A stretch of 64,000 bases of DNA from Cryptomeria japonica (GCF_030272615.1 NC_081412.1:140031747-140095746), one strand, 5' to 3'. Numbered from the stretch's first letter, positions 36,299 through 48,639 are shown. Program-made: numbers and translations. Notes: generated by a model not told the origin, from the letters alone.

Positions 36299-37190
36299 CT
36301 GGAATACTTGTTGGCATCTGGTATCCCATTGAAAGCGGATGTTTTTGTGTAGCAGATGTGTAAAGGGGTGACACTTATCTGCCAGTTGTGCAATGAATCT
36401 TTGGATGGATTGTAGTCATCCTTGTAATGTCCTTAGCTGACTGATGTTCTTTAGTGGTGGCATGTCCATGATTGCTTTGACCTTTGCTGGATCGACCTCA
36501 ATACCTTTGCTTGAGACAATGTATCCTAGAAGGTTCCCTAAGGTTACTCCAAAGACACATTTCTTTGGGTTGAGTCGAACATGATATTGTTCCAGTCTAT
36601 CAAAGATTTTATCTAATATGTCGAGATGACCTTCTCTAGTGAGTGATTTTTGCTAGTAAGTCATCAACATAATCTTCCATCATAGTATGCATCATGTCAT
36701 GGAAGATGGTGGTCATTGCTCATTGATAGGTCACTCCTGCATTCTTGAGACCGAAAGGCATTACATTTCAATAGTATGTGCCCCATGGACATGTGAAGGT
36801 TGTCTTATGTTGATCCTCTGGTGCGATCTTTATCTGATTGTATCCTGAAAATCCATCCATGAGTGAAAGCATGGCATGTCCTATTGTTAGATCTACTATG
36901 ATGTCAATATTTGGGAGGGGGAAGTCATCCTTAGGACAAGCCTTGTTTATATCTTTGAAGTTAGTACAAATGCGGATGCCCCCTTTTAGTTTGCCGACAG
37001 GAACAATATTGGAGATCCAATCTGTATAATCAATGGGTCTAATGAAACCAACATCTAGGAGTTTCTTAAGTTCTGCTTTGACTAGTACTGCAATCTGAGG
37101 ATGCATCTTATGAAGCTTTTGTTTGATAGGCTTGGCTCCTTCTGCTATGGTGAGGTGATGCATGACTAAATCAGGATCAAGCCCAGGCAT
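36299..37190 (-). pseudogene. Reverse transcriptase of element D
   Basis: The open part 36768-37190 gives the lead-in MPGLDPDLVMHHL, KKLLDVGFIRPIDYTDW, RICTNFKDINKACPKDDFPLP, LSLMDGFSGYNQI and HKTTFTCPWGTYY. The catalytic YVDD is at 36660-36671, preceded by MPFGLKNAG in a shifted or stopped frame. A frame change lies between 36300 and 36768. It copies genomic RNA into cDNA. Confidence 0.9.
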
Positions 37191-39065
37191 GTCTGCATAT
37201 GACCATGCAAAGTTGATCTGACATTTCTGGAAGAACTCTACAAACTTAGGTTATTCCTCTAGAGTTAGAAGAGATGCCAGATGTATGTGGTGAGGAATTT
37301 CAGGAGTCCCCACGTTGTATTATTTTGTTTCCTCGATGAGAATCGTTGATCGTTTCCATTGTGTATTAGCAGGGAGAATGTCAAACCTTTCATCCTCCAA
37401 CGCCTCAGAGAGGTTTTCACCATTGGATACGCTCTTTCTTTTTACTTTTGTTGAATCAAACAGTGCCACGGTGTGGTTTTCACTCGAAGATCCATGTTTT
37501 ATTGTTATATTTTTCCAGCTGAAAGGTTTGGCATCCGCCCTGAAGTACACTGCGTTATTAAGTTCTATGGCGAATCCAGCTTTGTGATCCCTACTTGGTA
37601 TGTTATCCCGTAGTTCCAAAAAGTCAATGATCACCTCATCGTTTTGGAAATGGTCAAGACATGGGGGATTAGGTTAGTTCCATTCGATGAGTTCAGGATG
37701 GATAATGGGCATTACTTCATCGATTAGGTTAAGTTCATTAGATGTGTCACTGAGGGTTAAGACATTGTGGTGAAGGTTGTTGATGGTACTCTCTCTGTCA
37801 GAATCAGGCGTAGGATGTGACATAGGGTATGTGGAAGAAGTTTCCAACTCGGGAACCCAAGAGGTCTTTATCTGTGCTTCTCCGTAAATAGGGATGTCTT
37901 TGCGAGGTGGAGGTAGTGATGTGTCTTCCTCATCTGAAGTATTAAGCTGGATGGAATCAAATTCCCATTCATGTGAGTCGGTCTCTGAATCACTTTCCAG
38001 TATCCGATTACTATACCATAGTGGGATGTCCTTTGTGTTAAACACTACAGGTGTGATCGGTTGATGTACCTTTGTAGATGAAATGATCGGAGCTGCAGGA
38101 AGGATGATGGGGATCAATGAATCCGATGCGGGGAGTATTGGTAGTGTTGACTCTGCTACTTCTGCTGGAACTGCTGGTGTCGTAGATACTACTATGGGTT
38201 CTGATATAGTTGCTACTGCTAATGGTGCTATTGATGTTATTGTTGTTGCTGATGGGATCACTGGTTTGATTGGTGGGATGATTGGTATTATAGGCGGTTG
38301 TGTTGGGATTTTGAGCCTCGGTGGGGGAGTTGCGATGGTGTTTGATGCTGCTTTTATAATAAAAGGTGTCCTCTTTACAATAGGCTGATATAGTGGTTTG
38401 TTGGGTTTTCCTTTCAATCTGAGCTTAGAAAAGATCTCCTTTTGAAAGCCTAGGCCTGTATTATCCTTGGGCTTTAATTTTGGCAGCAGTGGTTCATGTC
38501 TTCCTTGTTTGCAAGGTCCCAAAGCACTCTGACCATCATAACCCATTCTTTGCATAATGAGGAGGCCTTTGTCATACTGATCCGTGGGAAGTGTTGCTTG
38601 AAATATATCGGTGGTGATGGGATCTTTATAGATCCATTCCGCTAAGTCCTCATCTCTGGTTTCTTCTTCTTGACTCTTCCCAAGGATGAAAGACGTCAAA
38701 GTACATGCTGGTGTGGTCAGTGGTGTTTGAAGTAACCGCTGAGGTTTTCCATGTGTTCTAGGAGAAGTGGGCATTTGTCCCACACAAAAGAGTTGACTCA
38801 AATTGTATTCCCCAGGACCTTCCTCTGCTATTTTCATTATGAGCTTTTCTTGCTTAGGTGTAGTGGTGTTTGAATTGGCAAGAGAGGCTGGACTTATGTA
38901 TGATGTGGAGGAGATGGCTTCTCTATTGTTAGGAACGGTAATCTCTGGTTGATGATTGATATTATGACAATATGCAAAGGGGTTTGCATCGCCCAGGATT
39001 GTGATCTCTGCACCGTTATGTGGGAACTTGATACACTGATGGTAGGTGGATGGAACGGCTTGCAT
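37191..39065 (-). pseudogene. Protease-RT linker of element D with G-patch domain
   Basis: An open frame of 463 codons (37674-39065) starts within the protease C-terminal part (AVPSTYHQCIKFPHNGAE). Residues about 160-210 (38436-38580) form a G-patch: GLLIMQRMGYDGQSALGP, then EPLLPKLKPKDNTGLGF. A Pro/Ile/Ala/Thr-rich low-complexity stretch follows (about 230-330), then an acidic tail. The part 37320-37634 is in the same frame and leads into RT. G-patch domains also occur at the protease C-terminus of betaretroviruses, where they aid reverse transcription; a like role here is inference. Confidence 0.75.
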
Positions 39066-39573
39066 GGCATGTATCTAAGGTCTTCCTAACAATAAATTGT
39101 ATGGCAAAGGAAGGTCCAGAACTTGATAGATGACGTGTTACCACTCGGATTGGTAGTACCACAGCTCCTTTGGATGAACACTCTGCATCATCATAAGCTT
39201 TGATTGTGATCTTCTTACGAGGATCTACGGATTCAATGGCATATCCCAAAGATGTGACCAATTGTAGTGTACAAATATTCAGGCAAGCTCCATTATCGAT
39301 CAAGACTCGCTTGATCCTATGCTGGTTGATAAATCCTTCAATGTGTAGTGAGGCGTTATGAGGTTGCTGGAAGGAAGAGTTGTCACTTTCGGAAAAAGTG
39401 AGACAAGGTGATGACTTTAGACTTCCAACCATGGCTTGGAATTGATCTGTATTTAGGTTTGCAGGGATTGACCCCTCTTGGAGAGCTTGATCCAAGATTG
39501 TTTTATGGGATGGAGATAGGTGTAATAGCTCTAAGATAGATATCAGTGTGGGTGTTTTGTCTAATTGTTCCAC
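39016..39573 (-). pseudogene. Aspartic protease of element D
   Basis: The frame contains HNASLHIEGFINQHRIKRVLIDNGACLNICTL, so the active site reads D-N-G where D-T-G or D-S-G is usual. KITIKAYDDAECSSKGAVVLPI follows. A frame change separates it from the ILGRPWI-like end, which is in the next frame. It would cut the polyprotein. Upstream, HKTILDQALQEGSIPANLN is a spacer also present in A. Confidence 0.8.
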
Positions 39574-39582
39574 AAGATTATA

Positions 39583-41345
39583 CTACTTTGGGATAGATGG
39601 GGTGCCTTGTGGAGTTGCTTTAATGGTAATCTTGCTACGACGTGTAACAGCATTGCAAGTGGAGTTGGGATTTTTGATGGTTATAGTTGCAATTTGTTCA
39701 CTGGCATCATGTAGGTAATTTACAGTGTAATTATACGCGGCTTGCGTATAATCAGTGGTATCAGTGCCTCTCCTGGAAGTAGAAGGACCCGTTTGATTTG
39801 GTGATGGAAGTGGATTTTTAAACATAAGATGATCATTGTTTGTTGTCTTTGGGTCATGTCCTTCGATTTTGATTTCACCTCAGTCAATAAGACCCTGAAT
39901 AAGATCTTTCAATATGTGACAATTGCTTGTCTTATGTCCTCTCCCTTGATGGAAATCACAATGTTCAGCATCTTTCCACCATGCAGGTTGACTTGAGGTT
40001 CATAGTTTGATGTTTTGGGTAGAGTTACCAGATTTTGAGAAACCAGTTGTCGTAATACTATTTCGATGGGTTCCCCTAAGGGAGTGTATGTTCGCTTTTG
40101 TTTTTGTTGATGACGTCTAGGTTCATCATGAGATGTGATACGACCTTGATTTGGAGGAGCAACTGTGTTAGTCTGAGGTGGGGGATTCTGTCCTGCAAAT
40201 CAAACTACAGGTTGCGCACTTTTGATAGTTCTTGCATCCACAACCCCGTCGTTGACAACATTTTTGTTTTTGTTCCAGAAGCTTGGTTTGTCACTATTGA
40301 AGCATGGGTGAGGACCATCCTTTGGTTCATTATAGATTTTGATAAGTCCTTTCTTGATGAAAGTCTGCTCACATTTTAAACTTTTTGTGATCATGTCATT
40401 GAAAGAGTCTGTGTCTTTGACATCCAGGTGAAATTCCATTTCTTCATTTAACTTGGAAATAAATATTTCCACTAGTTCTTGTTCAGGTAACTGAAGAGAA
40501 CGTCTGCTAGACATTTGACACCATCGTTGCAAGAATACTAAGAATAGTTCACCTGGTTTTTGTTTAGTGTTACATAGATCAGCCATGGTGATATCACGTT
40601 TAATGTTATGAGAGTAATGTGCCAAGAACTTTTGAACTAGCTCTTCAAAGGTCCTAATGCCACCTGGTAGTTAGGAAAACCATGATGTGGTTGTTCCTCC
40701 CAAGCTTTGGGGAAAAAGGTGCATGAGGTACGTATCTTCGTATGCCACTTTGAGGCAAGCTGAATGGAATTCTCTGACATGATCGCGAGGATCTCCTTTT
40801 CCTCGATACTTTTCAAACTTGGGTGTTTCGAACCCTCGTGGAAAAGGTGGCATATAAAGATTCCTATCAAAGGGATAGGGACAAATGTCATTGAGTGAAA
40901 ATTGATTAGTCTTTACACCACTACGAAGTTGTTGGGTGAGATTTTCAACTTGTTGCCGCAACATCTCTATGTCATTTGGAGGAGGAGGTGGGCTACCTCG
41001 AGGAATGTTATATCTGATGGGATCTCTACCTCTTTCTTCCTCTTGGTGACTTTGTCGTTCTGATGCTTGTCTTAGTTGTGCAAGATCAAAGTCAGAGGGG
41101 AGTTTGGCTCCTTCTTGAGCAAGCTTTAAAAAGTGAGCATCCGCATTGCTCCTGAGTATTTCGTCAAAAAGTCTATTAAAGAGAGGGTTGTGCTGAGCCC
41201 TTTCTATTGTTGCAGAAGTAGGAGTACTTGGGTTTTCGTCATTAGCATTTCCTCCAAGTGCTTCTTGAAATTCATTGATATTTTCCTCCTCTTCTTCTTC
41301 AATTTCTATTTCTCGTTGCTTTGACAGTGATCGGGTATGAGCCAT
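39583..41345 (-). pseudogene. Gag of element D
   Basis: The start ATG at 41345 gives MAHTRSLSKQ, then an acidic run. The retrotrans_gag capsid domain is at about 40200-40870 (FETPKFEKYRGKGDPRDHVREF, YEDTYLMHLFPQSL, FLAHYSHNIKRDITMADL, QKPGELFLVFLQRW). Near 39870-39970 is a CX2H...H...C knuckle like that of A. Frame changes occur near 40640 and between 39830 and 40200. Gag builds the particle and binds the RNA. Confidence 0.85.
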
Positions 41346-44034
41346 TTTGTTTATGAGTTTTTGTTGAAGTTGGGTGAAAATGATGATGAGTTTTTGATGA
41401 AATGAAAGATCGATGGTTGGTGTGATGTTTTGCATGTGGATCTCTAGCACTTAAAGGTAGATATTACCAAAGTTTTCTTCTTTGAATTGCTTGTTGTTTT
41501 TTATAAGGTTTGATGTGATAAGGTTTAGAGAAATCTGAGATGTGTTACAGACTTAACTACCTAGTAATGAGAGGATTCACTCATAAACTAGTTTTAACCT
41601 GCGTAAATATGTCTCTTAGGATGAGCTTATCCTAGATGTAGAAACAATCTAAAAGTGATGTTTTGTGTTTGATTCAAGCAATATCCAAAAGAGAACTTAG
41701 GACAAGAACATCTTTAATGTTTTGAGAGTTGAAAATGAATGAGATGGTGTGTAAATGAGATAATGGATGAAATGTTTTAACTTCAATAAAAGCTTTGTGT
41801 CACAAATGGAACAAATTTTACCTCTTCTCTTTCGGGCGTTGGTGGCATTTCTCGAACTACGTTGTATGTGATACAAATGTCTGGGAAGAAGTTGGGATTG
41901 ATCTCGCCTCCTTATTTTTTGTGATAACTCAAAGCTCTATATTGCATAAAAGCTCTGCGGTTTAATGACTCTGGATCAAATTCGTTTGATTTGCCTTGAA
42001 GGTAGAGACGCATGTGACGTAGAAAAGCTATATGAGAGACAAATATTTGTCTATTTAGATAGAAGAATTTCCTCCTTTTGATCAAAGCCTTTGAGCTCAA
42101 TGGTATTCTTTTCAAGTTGATGTTTTGATGAAGATTCTTTTTTCTCGGGATGTGAAGAATGGTTATAAAATTTGATACTTTTCTTTGTTTTTGATCTTTT
42201 TGGTTGTTTTGAAAAATGTTTGGTTGGATGAATACTTGTTCTGATTTTTGGATTCTATGATGTTTCTTTGACAAGAAAACAAAGCAAGCACACAAACAAA
42301 AGAATGTTGCCTTTAAAGGCACAAATGAGTATGGGTCTAGATCAACCCAATCCTTGGACTTTTTATGACCCTTTCCTTTAAGTGTATTTTAGGTGTTTTT
42401 CTTTCCAAAGCCTGAAGTCGACTCAATTTGTACTTTGGTCTTTGACTAAAATGAAAACACTTCAAACACTTTGTATCCCTAAGGTCAAATGGCCAGTTGC
42501 GATAAATTCAGCCCACATCTTGATATTTTTTCGACTTTAGTACTACATATCTTATGAATCTCGTCGTGGCAGGTAAAGATGTGATATACTAAGTTTTGCA
42601 CGAGCATAACAAATAGATGATCCCTATGATGGGGGAGTCACCACTTTCATCAAGCCACAAGTGACTTTTCAAAAAGCTATGTTTCTACTCAAGGAAATAT
42701 GCATGGTGAGTATCTTGGGAGCAAAACCATCTATGCTCTTGCACTGAATTATATCACAAATATCCTCAATCAATAGAACGGGTGGGCTACTACTTAAAGG
42801 TGTTTAGTCATTTTCGATGTCTTTGGACATAAGTTCATTCTACAGTGACTCACTTAAGAGCCTTGTAACTTGTGGTGGGGCCCATTTGTCCTTTCGGCAA
42901 GTTACACTGTAGGAACAGCTATACCCAAGACTACAACTTTCGCTCTCACCTGATTTCTATAGCAGCTCGAAGGATTTACCGCACGAGGTCGTTCCCAAGA
43001 GTGACGTGTCTCTTGGCAGGCCTCTCTTAAAAAGAAAAAAAAATTGAGTGTTACTAACACTTTTCTCTTGCACCTAGGACCACGAAAGCCAAGGGAGAGG
43101 ATAGTGTGTGTTAGAAGTAGGACCACTCGACCAACTTTTTGCACAAGTGTGTCAATCACGAAAAGCACCGGTTCTTTTTAACTTGTCATTGCAATGATTT
43201 TCTATCTAATTTGGAGATGTTGCTCCAACAACCATGATGTTCTTTTTAACTTCAAAGGCAATATGTTTAAGTAACTAGGAAAATGAAATCCCGGTCAACT
43301 TAATAAAAGGCACGTTTGCTTGAAGTAAATCGCTTTTGCAAAATTGAGACAAGTTGGTTGTGAATTTTATTTGCACCAAAAATTGAAGTGTGGATTGTAA
43401 ATTTTTGCTTAAGTTTGATGCAAGAAATAAATTTGTCTTGTTGATTTTAAGCACCAAATGAAAAATTAAGCCTAAACTTGCAATAAACAAAGTTTGTTTT
43501 GTTCAGTTTTAAGGCACCAAAAACAAATTATCCTAACTGGAAAGAAAAGAAAAGTTGTTTTTGTTCAATTTTTAAAACATCAAAAACAAAATTTTGATTT
43601 TGAGAAAGTGAGTTTTAGATCTGCACAAAAAGCAAACAGTTAGTAAAATCCACACCTAAGGGGGGCTTCCACAAGCCTAAAATAAATCAATTTTTCGGTT
43701 ACAAGGCCTTCCTTACAATGTTCTATTACAATAGCGCTAGTCTGTGTGAAAACAGAAGCGCTAGTTAACCAAAAACACGTTTTACAGAAACAAAAACACT
43801 AAAAGAAGAATTTGACATTAAACATAAAAGCGCTAGAACAAACTCAAAAGCGCTAAAATACACACAAAAGCGCTAAAACAAGCACAATAGCGTCAAACTT
43901 GAGACAATAGCGGTAGAATAACAAGTTGCAATAGCGCTACAACGCGATCAAAAGCGCTAAAGCGCGACCTGTGTGTCAATTTCAACATTCAAACATGTTA
44001 GTTGGTTTTTTTGAAAAGGTTTTGGGTGCTTGAA
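41346..44034 (-). other. Leader of element D
   Basis: 2.7 kb between primer site and gag, no convincing ORF. Patches at 42450-43010 are shared with A's leader. The AGCGCT array lies close to the primer site. Long non-coding leaders are common in Tat elements. Confidence 0.65.
43728..43970 (-). repeat. AGCGCT array in the leader of element D
   Basis: Seven exact AGCGCT copies in about 240 bp, on the plus strand in the context CAA(A/T)AGCGCTA, with three mutated copies (agcgtc, agcggt, aagcgcga). This is the reverse complement of the arrangement at 28851-29160. It begins about 65 bp from the primer site. Confidence 0.85.
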
Positions 44035-44052
44035 TTCACGTCGGATTCACCA
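44035..44052 (-). other. Primer binding site of element D
   Basis: Minus strand TGGTGAATCCGACGTGAA lies 2 bp from the LTR; its complement ends in CCA. I cannot name the tRNA with certainty. Confidence 0.65.
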
Positions 44053-45202
44053 AATGATTCTCTGCAAAAAAGACAGGGTTAGGATAAACAAACATCGAAC
44101 AAGAAACAAAAAAAGTCAATTGTTAGATGTTAGAAAATCATAAATTAAAAACTATCATAAGCAAGCATATCAAGAAAGACACTACTAAGCAAAAAGAAAG
44201 CTTAAGGAATCTACAAAAAGCAACTAAGCTCCTCCAAATGCTCTCTACCATGTTGGTAGCTTCTCCTTCCTTGTTCCTCTCCTCTCCAAGTTCCAGACTA
44301 GTGTAGCTCTTAGCAGCTTTTTGCACTATGGATGCTTATGGAGGTTTGAGATTAAAGTATTTGCTCTAAATGTGAATGAAAAGCTAATACTAGATGCTAT
44401 AGATACTAAGATGATTATTTTAAACCAAAATGACAATTATATGAGTTTATTATGCTAAAATGCTCTCTAGAATTCACTATAGCTTAAATGCATACAAGTT
44501 TTCAGAATTATGATTATGAATGCTAAATGCTCGAGGATTTGAAAATGAGGAATGTGAGCTCTATTTATAGGTAAAATGGAACAATGGATGGTTGAGATTG
44601 AGTAATCTCAACAAAGGTCAGGATTCACTGATTTGAGATCCATGTGAGGGCTTTCAACCCAATCTCTGGTTGACAAGTGTCAATGTGAGATAGGTTGAGA
44701 GGGGAGGGAATAAGCATTAAATGCTTGACATGACCTGAGAGTTAACTTGGGAGTTAAGGTCAAGGTTAAGGTTGGGTTGAGTGAATAAATTCTTTATTCA
44801 AAGAATAAAGCTTTTATCCAATGGATAAACTCTTGTGCAAAGGCAAAAGGGATAACCATGGTCAAAACAATAAATGCTTGAGGAGACACATGAGTGCAAG
44901 TTGAAATAACCATAAATGGTTATGTAAGAGCCATGAATGGTCATGTAAGAGCCATTAGTGGTTTTGGAAGACTTTGGAGGTTAAATTGTTGAACACACAA
45001 AGCATTAAATATTTTTCAAAGACTTTGAAGTCTTTGAGAAGTGACTCCAAGTTGCTTAGGAATGTGACAATAATTAGGGGATGGATTAGGCTAATTAGGA
45101 TGGGGTTAGAAGAATCTAAAAGGGGGTTTAGGAATGCAAGTGGATTTGGTGGGTGAGGGAAAATGGGATTTTTATTTAAAATAAATTAATTTATTTCAAT
45201 AA

Positions 45203-46342
45203 TGATGAATACTAAGAGGGGGGGGTGAATTAGTATACCAAAAAACACTGCACTTAAACACTTAAACAATCTAAAGATAAACCGGTAAAACAGTTAAACA
45301 GACAGATCGGTTACCTCATATGCAAACCAAAATGCAAATAAAGCATTCACCCACAAAAGCAATACAACCATAACACAAGATATTTGACGTGGAAACCCAA
45401 ATGGGAAAAACCACGGTGAGATGGAACTCACAAGTCACTATCTGCAGAATAGAAACCAGACCGGTTAAGGTCTTACAATGTTCTTCACCAGAACAGATCC
45501 TGTTAGGAATTCCAATCTCTGTTAGGAGATAAGTCCGATCAAGGACTACCTTGCTAGAGGATTTTAGATTCACAAAGGTGAACCACCTTGTTAGAGGATT
45601 TTACAAAAGGCTTTTGGGCCTACCCGGTTAAGGGCTACAGACTTGTCAAAGATGTGAGTAATCAACAAGTGTTTGATCTATCTAATAGCACAGACTACTC
45701 GGTTAGATCCTTGATAGCTCGTTCTTAATGCACTCCTGCATTACTTCAGTCTTCTACACATTCATATTCTTTCCAACTCCTCAACCACCGTAAACCCTAG
45801 CAACAACATAAACCCTTTCGACAACAACCCAAAAAACCCTAGACATGATGTCCTTTTAAAGGAATCTGATTTCATGTCAGTCCAATAGGATTACATTTCA
45901 ATTTCCTAGGTTCAATGAATCTAGACATACTCAGTAACACGACACAAAAAGCACCGCCAGTGTGTTGGCACCGTCAAACAATCGGTGGATTGGTAACTCA
46001 TCACAAAATGTCGGTTGGTAACTCATCATAGAGTATTACCAGTTCATACAAAATGCCGGTTACCGGTTAATCAAAAATTAAAACTGGTAAGAATGTGTTA
46101 TGCCGCTTTGCTCCCTCGTACCACTTGGTATCCACGAACCGCTTGGGGTCAACATGCCGCTTCAGACCAGAAAACACATTCTGCAAAACATCAATAGTCT
46201 AAAGACTATAATACAACATACCTACAACATACCGGTTGGAACAAATACCGGTTGTGCTCTAACTCATACATATAAAGAGGATCTTAATGCAAGTGTGTAT
46301 CCATCAATGACAATCACAACATGAACATAAAAAATGCCAACA
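45203..46342 (-). mobile_element. Element E: solo LTR of a Sirevirus-like retrotransposon
   Basis: 1140 bp flanked by AATAA (45198-45202 and 46343-46347); the other D LTR shows the empty site at about 27975-27995. In its own orientation it starts TGTTGGCATTTT and ends GTATTCATCA. It shares with B and C the C-rich block near its end and the inverted motif gacgtggaaaccc...gggaaaaaccacg (45386-45420), but the rest differs, so it is a separate family. No internal part remains, as after recombination between two LTRs. Confidence 0.92.
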
Positions 46343-46347
46343 AATAA
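46343..46347. repeat. Target-site duplication of solo LTR E
   Basis: AATAA, matching 45198-45202. Confidence 0.85.
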
Positions 46348-46658
46348 ATGCGTGCAAGTTGCATTTGTAGGAAAATGCAAGTGGGGGGGATAAATGATTT
46401 AAATAAATGTTTTATTTAATTTATTTAAAAGAGGAATAGGAGATTAAATAAAATAAATATGATTTATTCATTTAATTGATTGTGAATTTGATTGAATTAA
46501 TTAATTAAAATAAATTGAATAATTTATTTAATTAATAGGAGAATATTTGAAGATAAATTAATTAAATGTTTAATTTAATTAACTGATAGCTAATGGATTT
46601 TTAATCAAATAAATAAGAAATATTCATTTAATTAAATGGACAGATTTATGTGTATATA

Positions 46659-46663
46659 GAAAG
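46659..46663. repeat. Target-site duplication of element D (right copy)
   Basis: GAAAG, matching 26856-26860. Confidence 0.85.
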
Positions 46664-47611
46664 ATTTTCAGATTCTTGATGTTTAGACAAGTGTTTCCAT
46701 GCATAAATGATGTCTTTATGACAATCATTCAATTAATGCCAATGGTGAGAAGTATTAAGGCCAATGGTGAGAAGTATTAAGGGCACATGTAAAAGAAGAT
46801 TTTGCAAAGCAATGGAAAAAGTCTTCCCCCACAAGCAATTGAAAACTAGATCACTGCTGTAAATGGGAAGTGCTATAAAACATAAACTAAAAGTAGGGTT
46901 TGAAGGTGGTGACAGATGTAAGTTCTGTCATTGTAACTGAAACCATTGGAAAGATGGTTCTAGGCATTCGGGAGTTGTAATAGCAATGTACTAAATAGAC
47001 TGGTGATCTAAATGTGTCACTCAATTTAATGGTTACACAATCAGTAGCAATTTTATGCATCCCCTAAAACTAGTTGTTTGATCCCTCGCACCTCCATGGA
47101 ATAAAGGAAGAACACAAACAATCAGTTGAGTAATACTCAATGACTAAAAAAGATCTAGGTGCAAAGGCACCTAGACTATTACCTGGACTGGATAGAAACG
47201 GTAACGCATTATCAAACTGAAGGAGAAGAGGTTGAGAGACAACACAAATGTTGAAGCTTTAAGATGGAGTAGACCTCTGAAGGGAATAGGGCAGCTGCTC
47301 AAGTAAAATGAGACTTCCTTTTGATGTTCCATGATGCATGAAGGTTTAAAGTTGCAAGGTGATGATCTAGCAGATTTGAATTTATATGGTGGTAATAGGC
47401 ATTTGGTTATCAAAGCTTTACTGTTTCGTGTGTTATTAATAGCCTTTGTTTTATGAATAGATTTGCCCTCTTGGTTAATCAGATTTTCATTCATAACAAG
47501 GATAAAGCTATCTAGTCAAGAATTCAGAGAGAACTATCTAAAGCGTACAGGAGGATCTTAGCAAATAATAGAGAAACCCAACACTAAACCAAGATTTTTT
47601 TTATTTGGAAT

Positions 47612-47842
47612 TTAGGTTGAATAATTCAGAATGCTTGCAAACCACTCATTCTTCATGGCGTGTACATGTTTGTAATATAGCTCTTTAGTAAACTTTATTA
47701 TACTCAACCATCTGCCAGTTCTGGTAGGAAGGGAAAACTGAACGATTAGACCAAGATCTTTGGCCAATCTGGACATCAAATGAATAGCTACTGCTTTTAT
47801 CTTTCCTTTTGGCACCTCCAAGCCGAAACCAAGTGCACGCAT
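47612..47842 (-). other. Unrecognised short ORF
   Basis: 76 codons with protein-like composition (FGLEVPKGKIKAVAIHLMSRLAK is part of a longer open stretch; positions 47612-47842). No family recognised and no exon partners found. It could be an exon remnant or chance. The rest of 46664-47940 shows no feature I can support. Confidence 0.2.
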
Positions 47843-47940
47843 GTATGAGGTCTCATTTTATACAATTGATCATAAAAACATAATGAACTTAATAAAAATT
47901 CCATGCAACAGAACCGAATATGATTTTATCTCTTAAAATA

Positions 47941-48412
47941 TTTTTTTCGTATTCACCACTCTTAAATATCATACAGTTTGACAGTCAAAGATCAATTTGA
48001 TAACCAAAAATGGGTCAAATATTCATCATTTTTTGATATAGAGAAGATGTGAAATTGCTAATAACTGTTTGATTATTTAGACAATGTTTAAATGAAATAA
48101 TATATACATTTTGACAGTCAGAGATCGATTTGATAAATAAAAATAGATAGAATATTTACCACTTTTTGATATAGATGAAATTAATAACTGTTTGATTATT
48201 GAATCAGATGATGTTTAAATGAAATAAGACTGGATTGGCTACTCTTAAATATCATACAGTTAAATAGTCAAAGATCAATTTGATAAATAAAAATAGGTCC
48301 AATATTTACCACTTTTTAATATTAAAAAAAATATAAAATTGTAAATAACTGTTTGACCGTTGAACCAGATGATGTTCAAATAAAGTAAGACTGAATTTAC
48401 CACTGCTCAGAG
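47941..48412. repeat. Degenerate tandem repeat downstream of the ABCG gene
   Basis: Three copies of a 133-150-bp unit with shared landmarks: acagtcaaagatcaatttgata (47981, 48114, 48264), accactttttgata and aactgtttgattattga. The unit is not seen elsewhere in the window. Confidence 0.8.
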
Positions 48413-48639
48413 AGGATTTTAGAAACTTTAACGCCATGATATTTTACAAATATAGTATCCTGATACATAATACACAGTATCCTGATGCATAAAACAAACG
48501 TAAGGTTTGCTTGTTTACATAATAATGGTGTCCAAACAATTTTCCATCTTTGCAAACCTGCAGGGGCTTGGATTGTGAAAATATCAATATTGAAAGGTTA
48601 CATTGTTATCTGATGCATCAACAATTCATTTGTTCCAGC

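Larger units (their letters stand above)
26861..46658 (-). mobile_element. Element D: Tat-lineage Ty3/gypsy retrotransposon, nearly 20 kb
   Basis: Both LTRs, primer site, polypurine tract and GAAAG target duplication are present; without solo LTR E the element is about 18.65 kb. Minus-strand order: gag, protease, G-patch linker, RT, two RNase H domains, integrase, then a 5.7-kb stretch before the 3' LTR with an antisense plant-mobile-domain ORF. Dual RNase H and an antisense extra ORF are hallmarks of Tat. LTRs are similar to each other at nearly all positions, so insertion is relatively young, yet the reading frames have stops and some frame changes. Confidence 0.93.
44055..46658 (-). repeat. 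5' LTR of element D, split by solo LTR E
   Basis: Partner of 26861-28292, interrupted at 45203-46342. TATA box CTATAAATAG at 44561-44570 (minus). The outer end reads tgtgtatata where the other copy reads tgtgactaca, and is followed by the target duplication. Confidence 0.9.

Noticed and set aside
47171-47494. Minus-strand 107-codon ORF as gene
   Set aside because: No recognised domain, biased composition, no splice partners.
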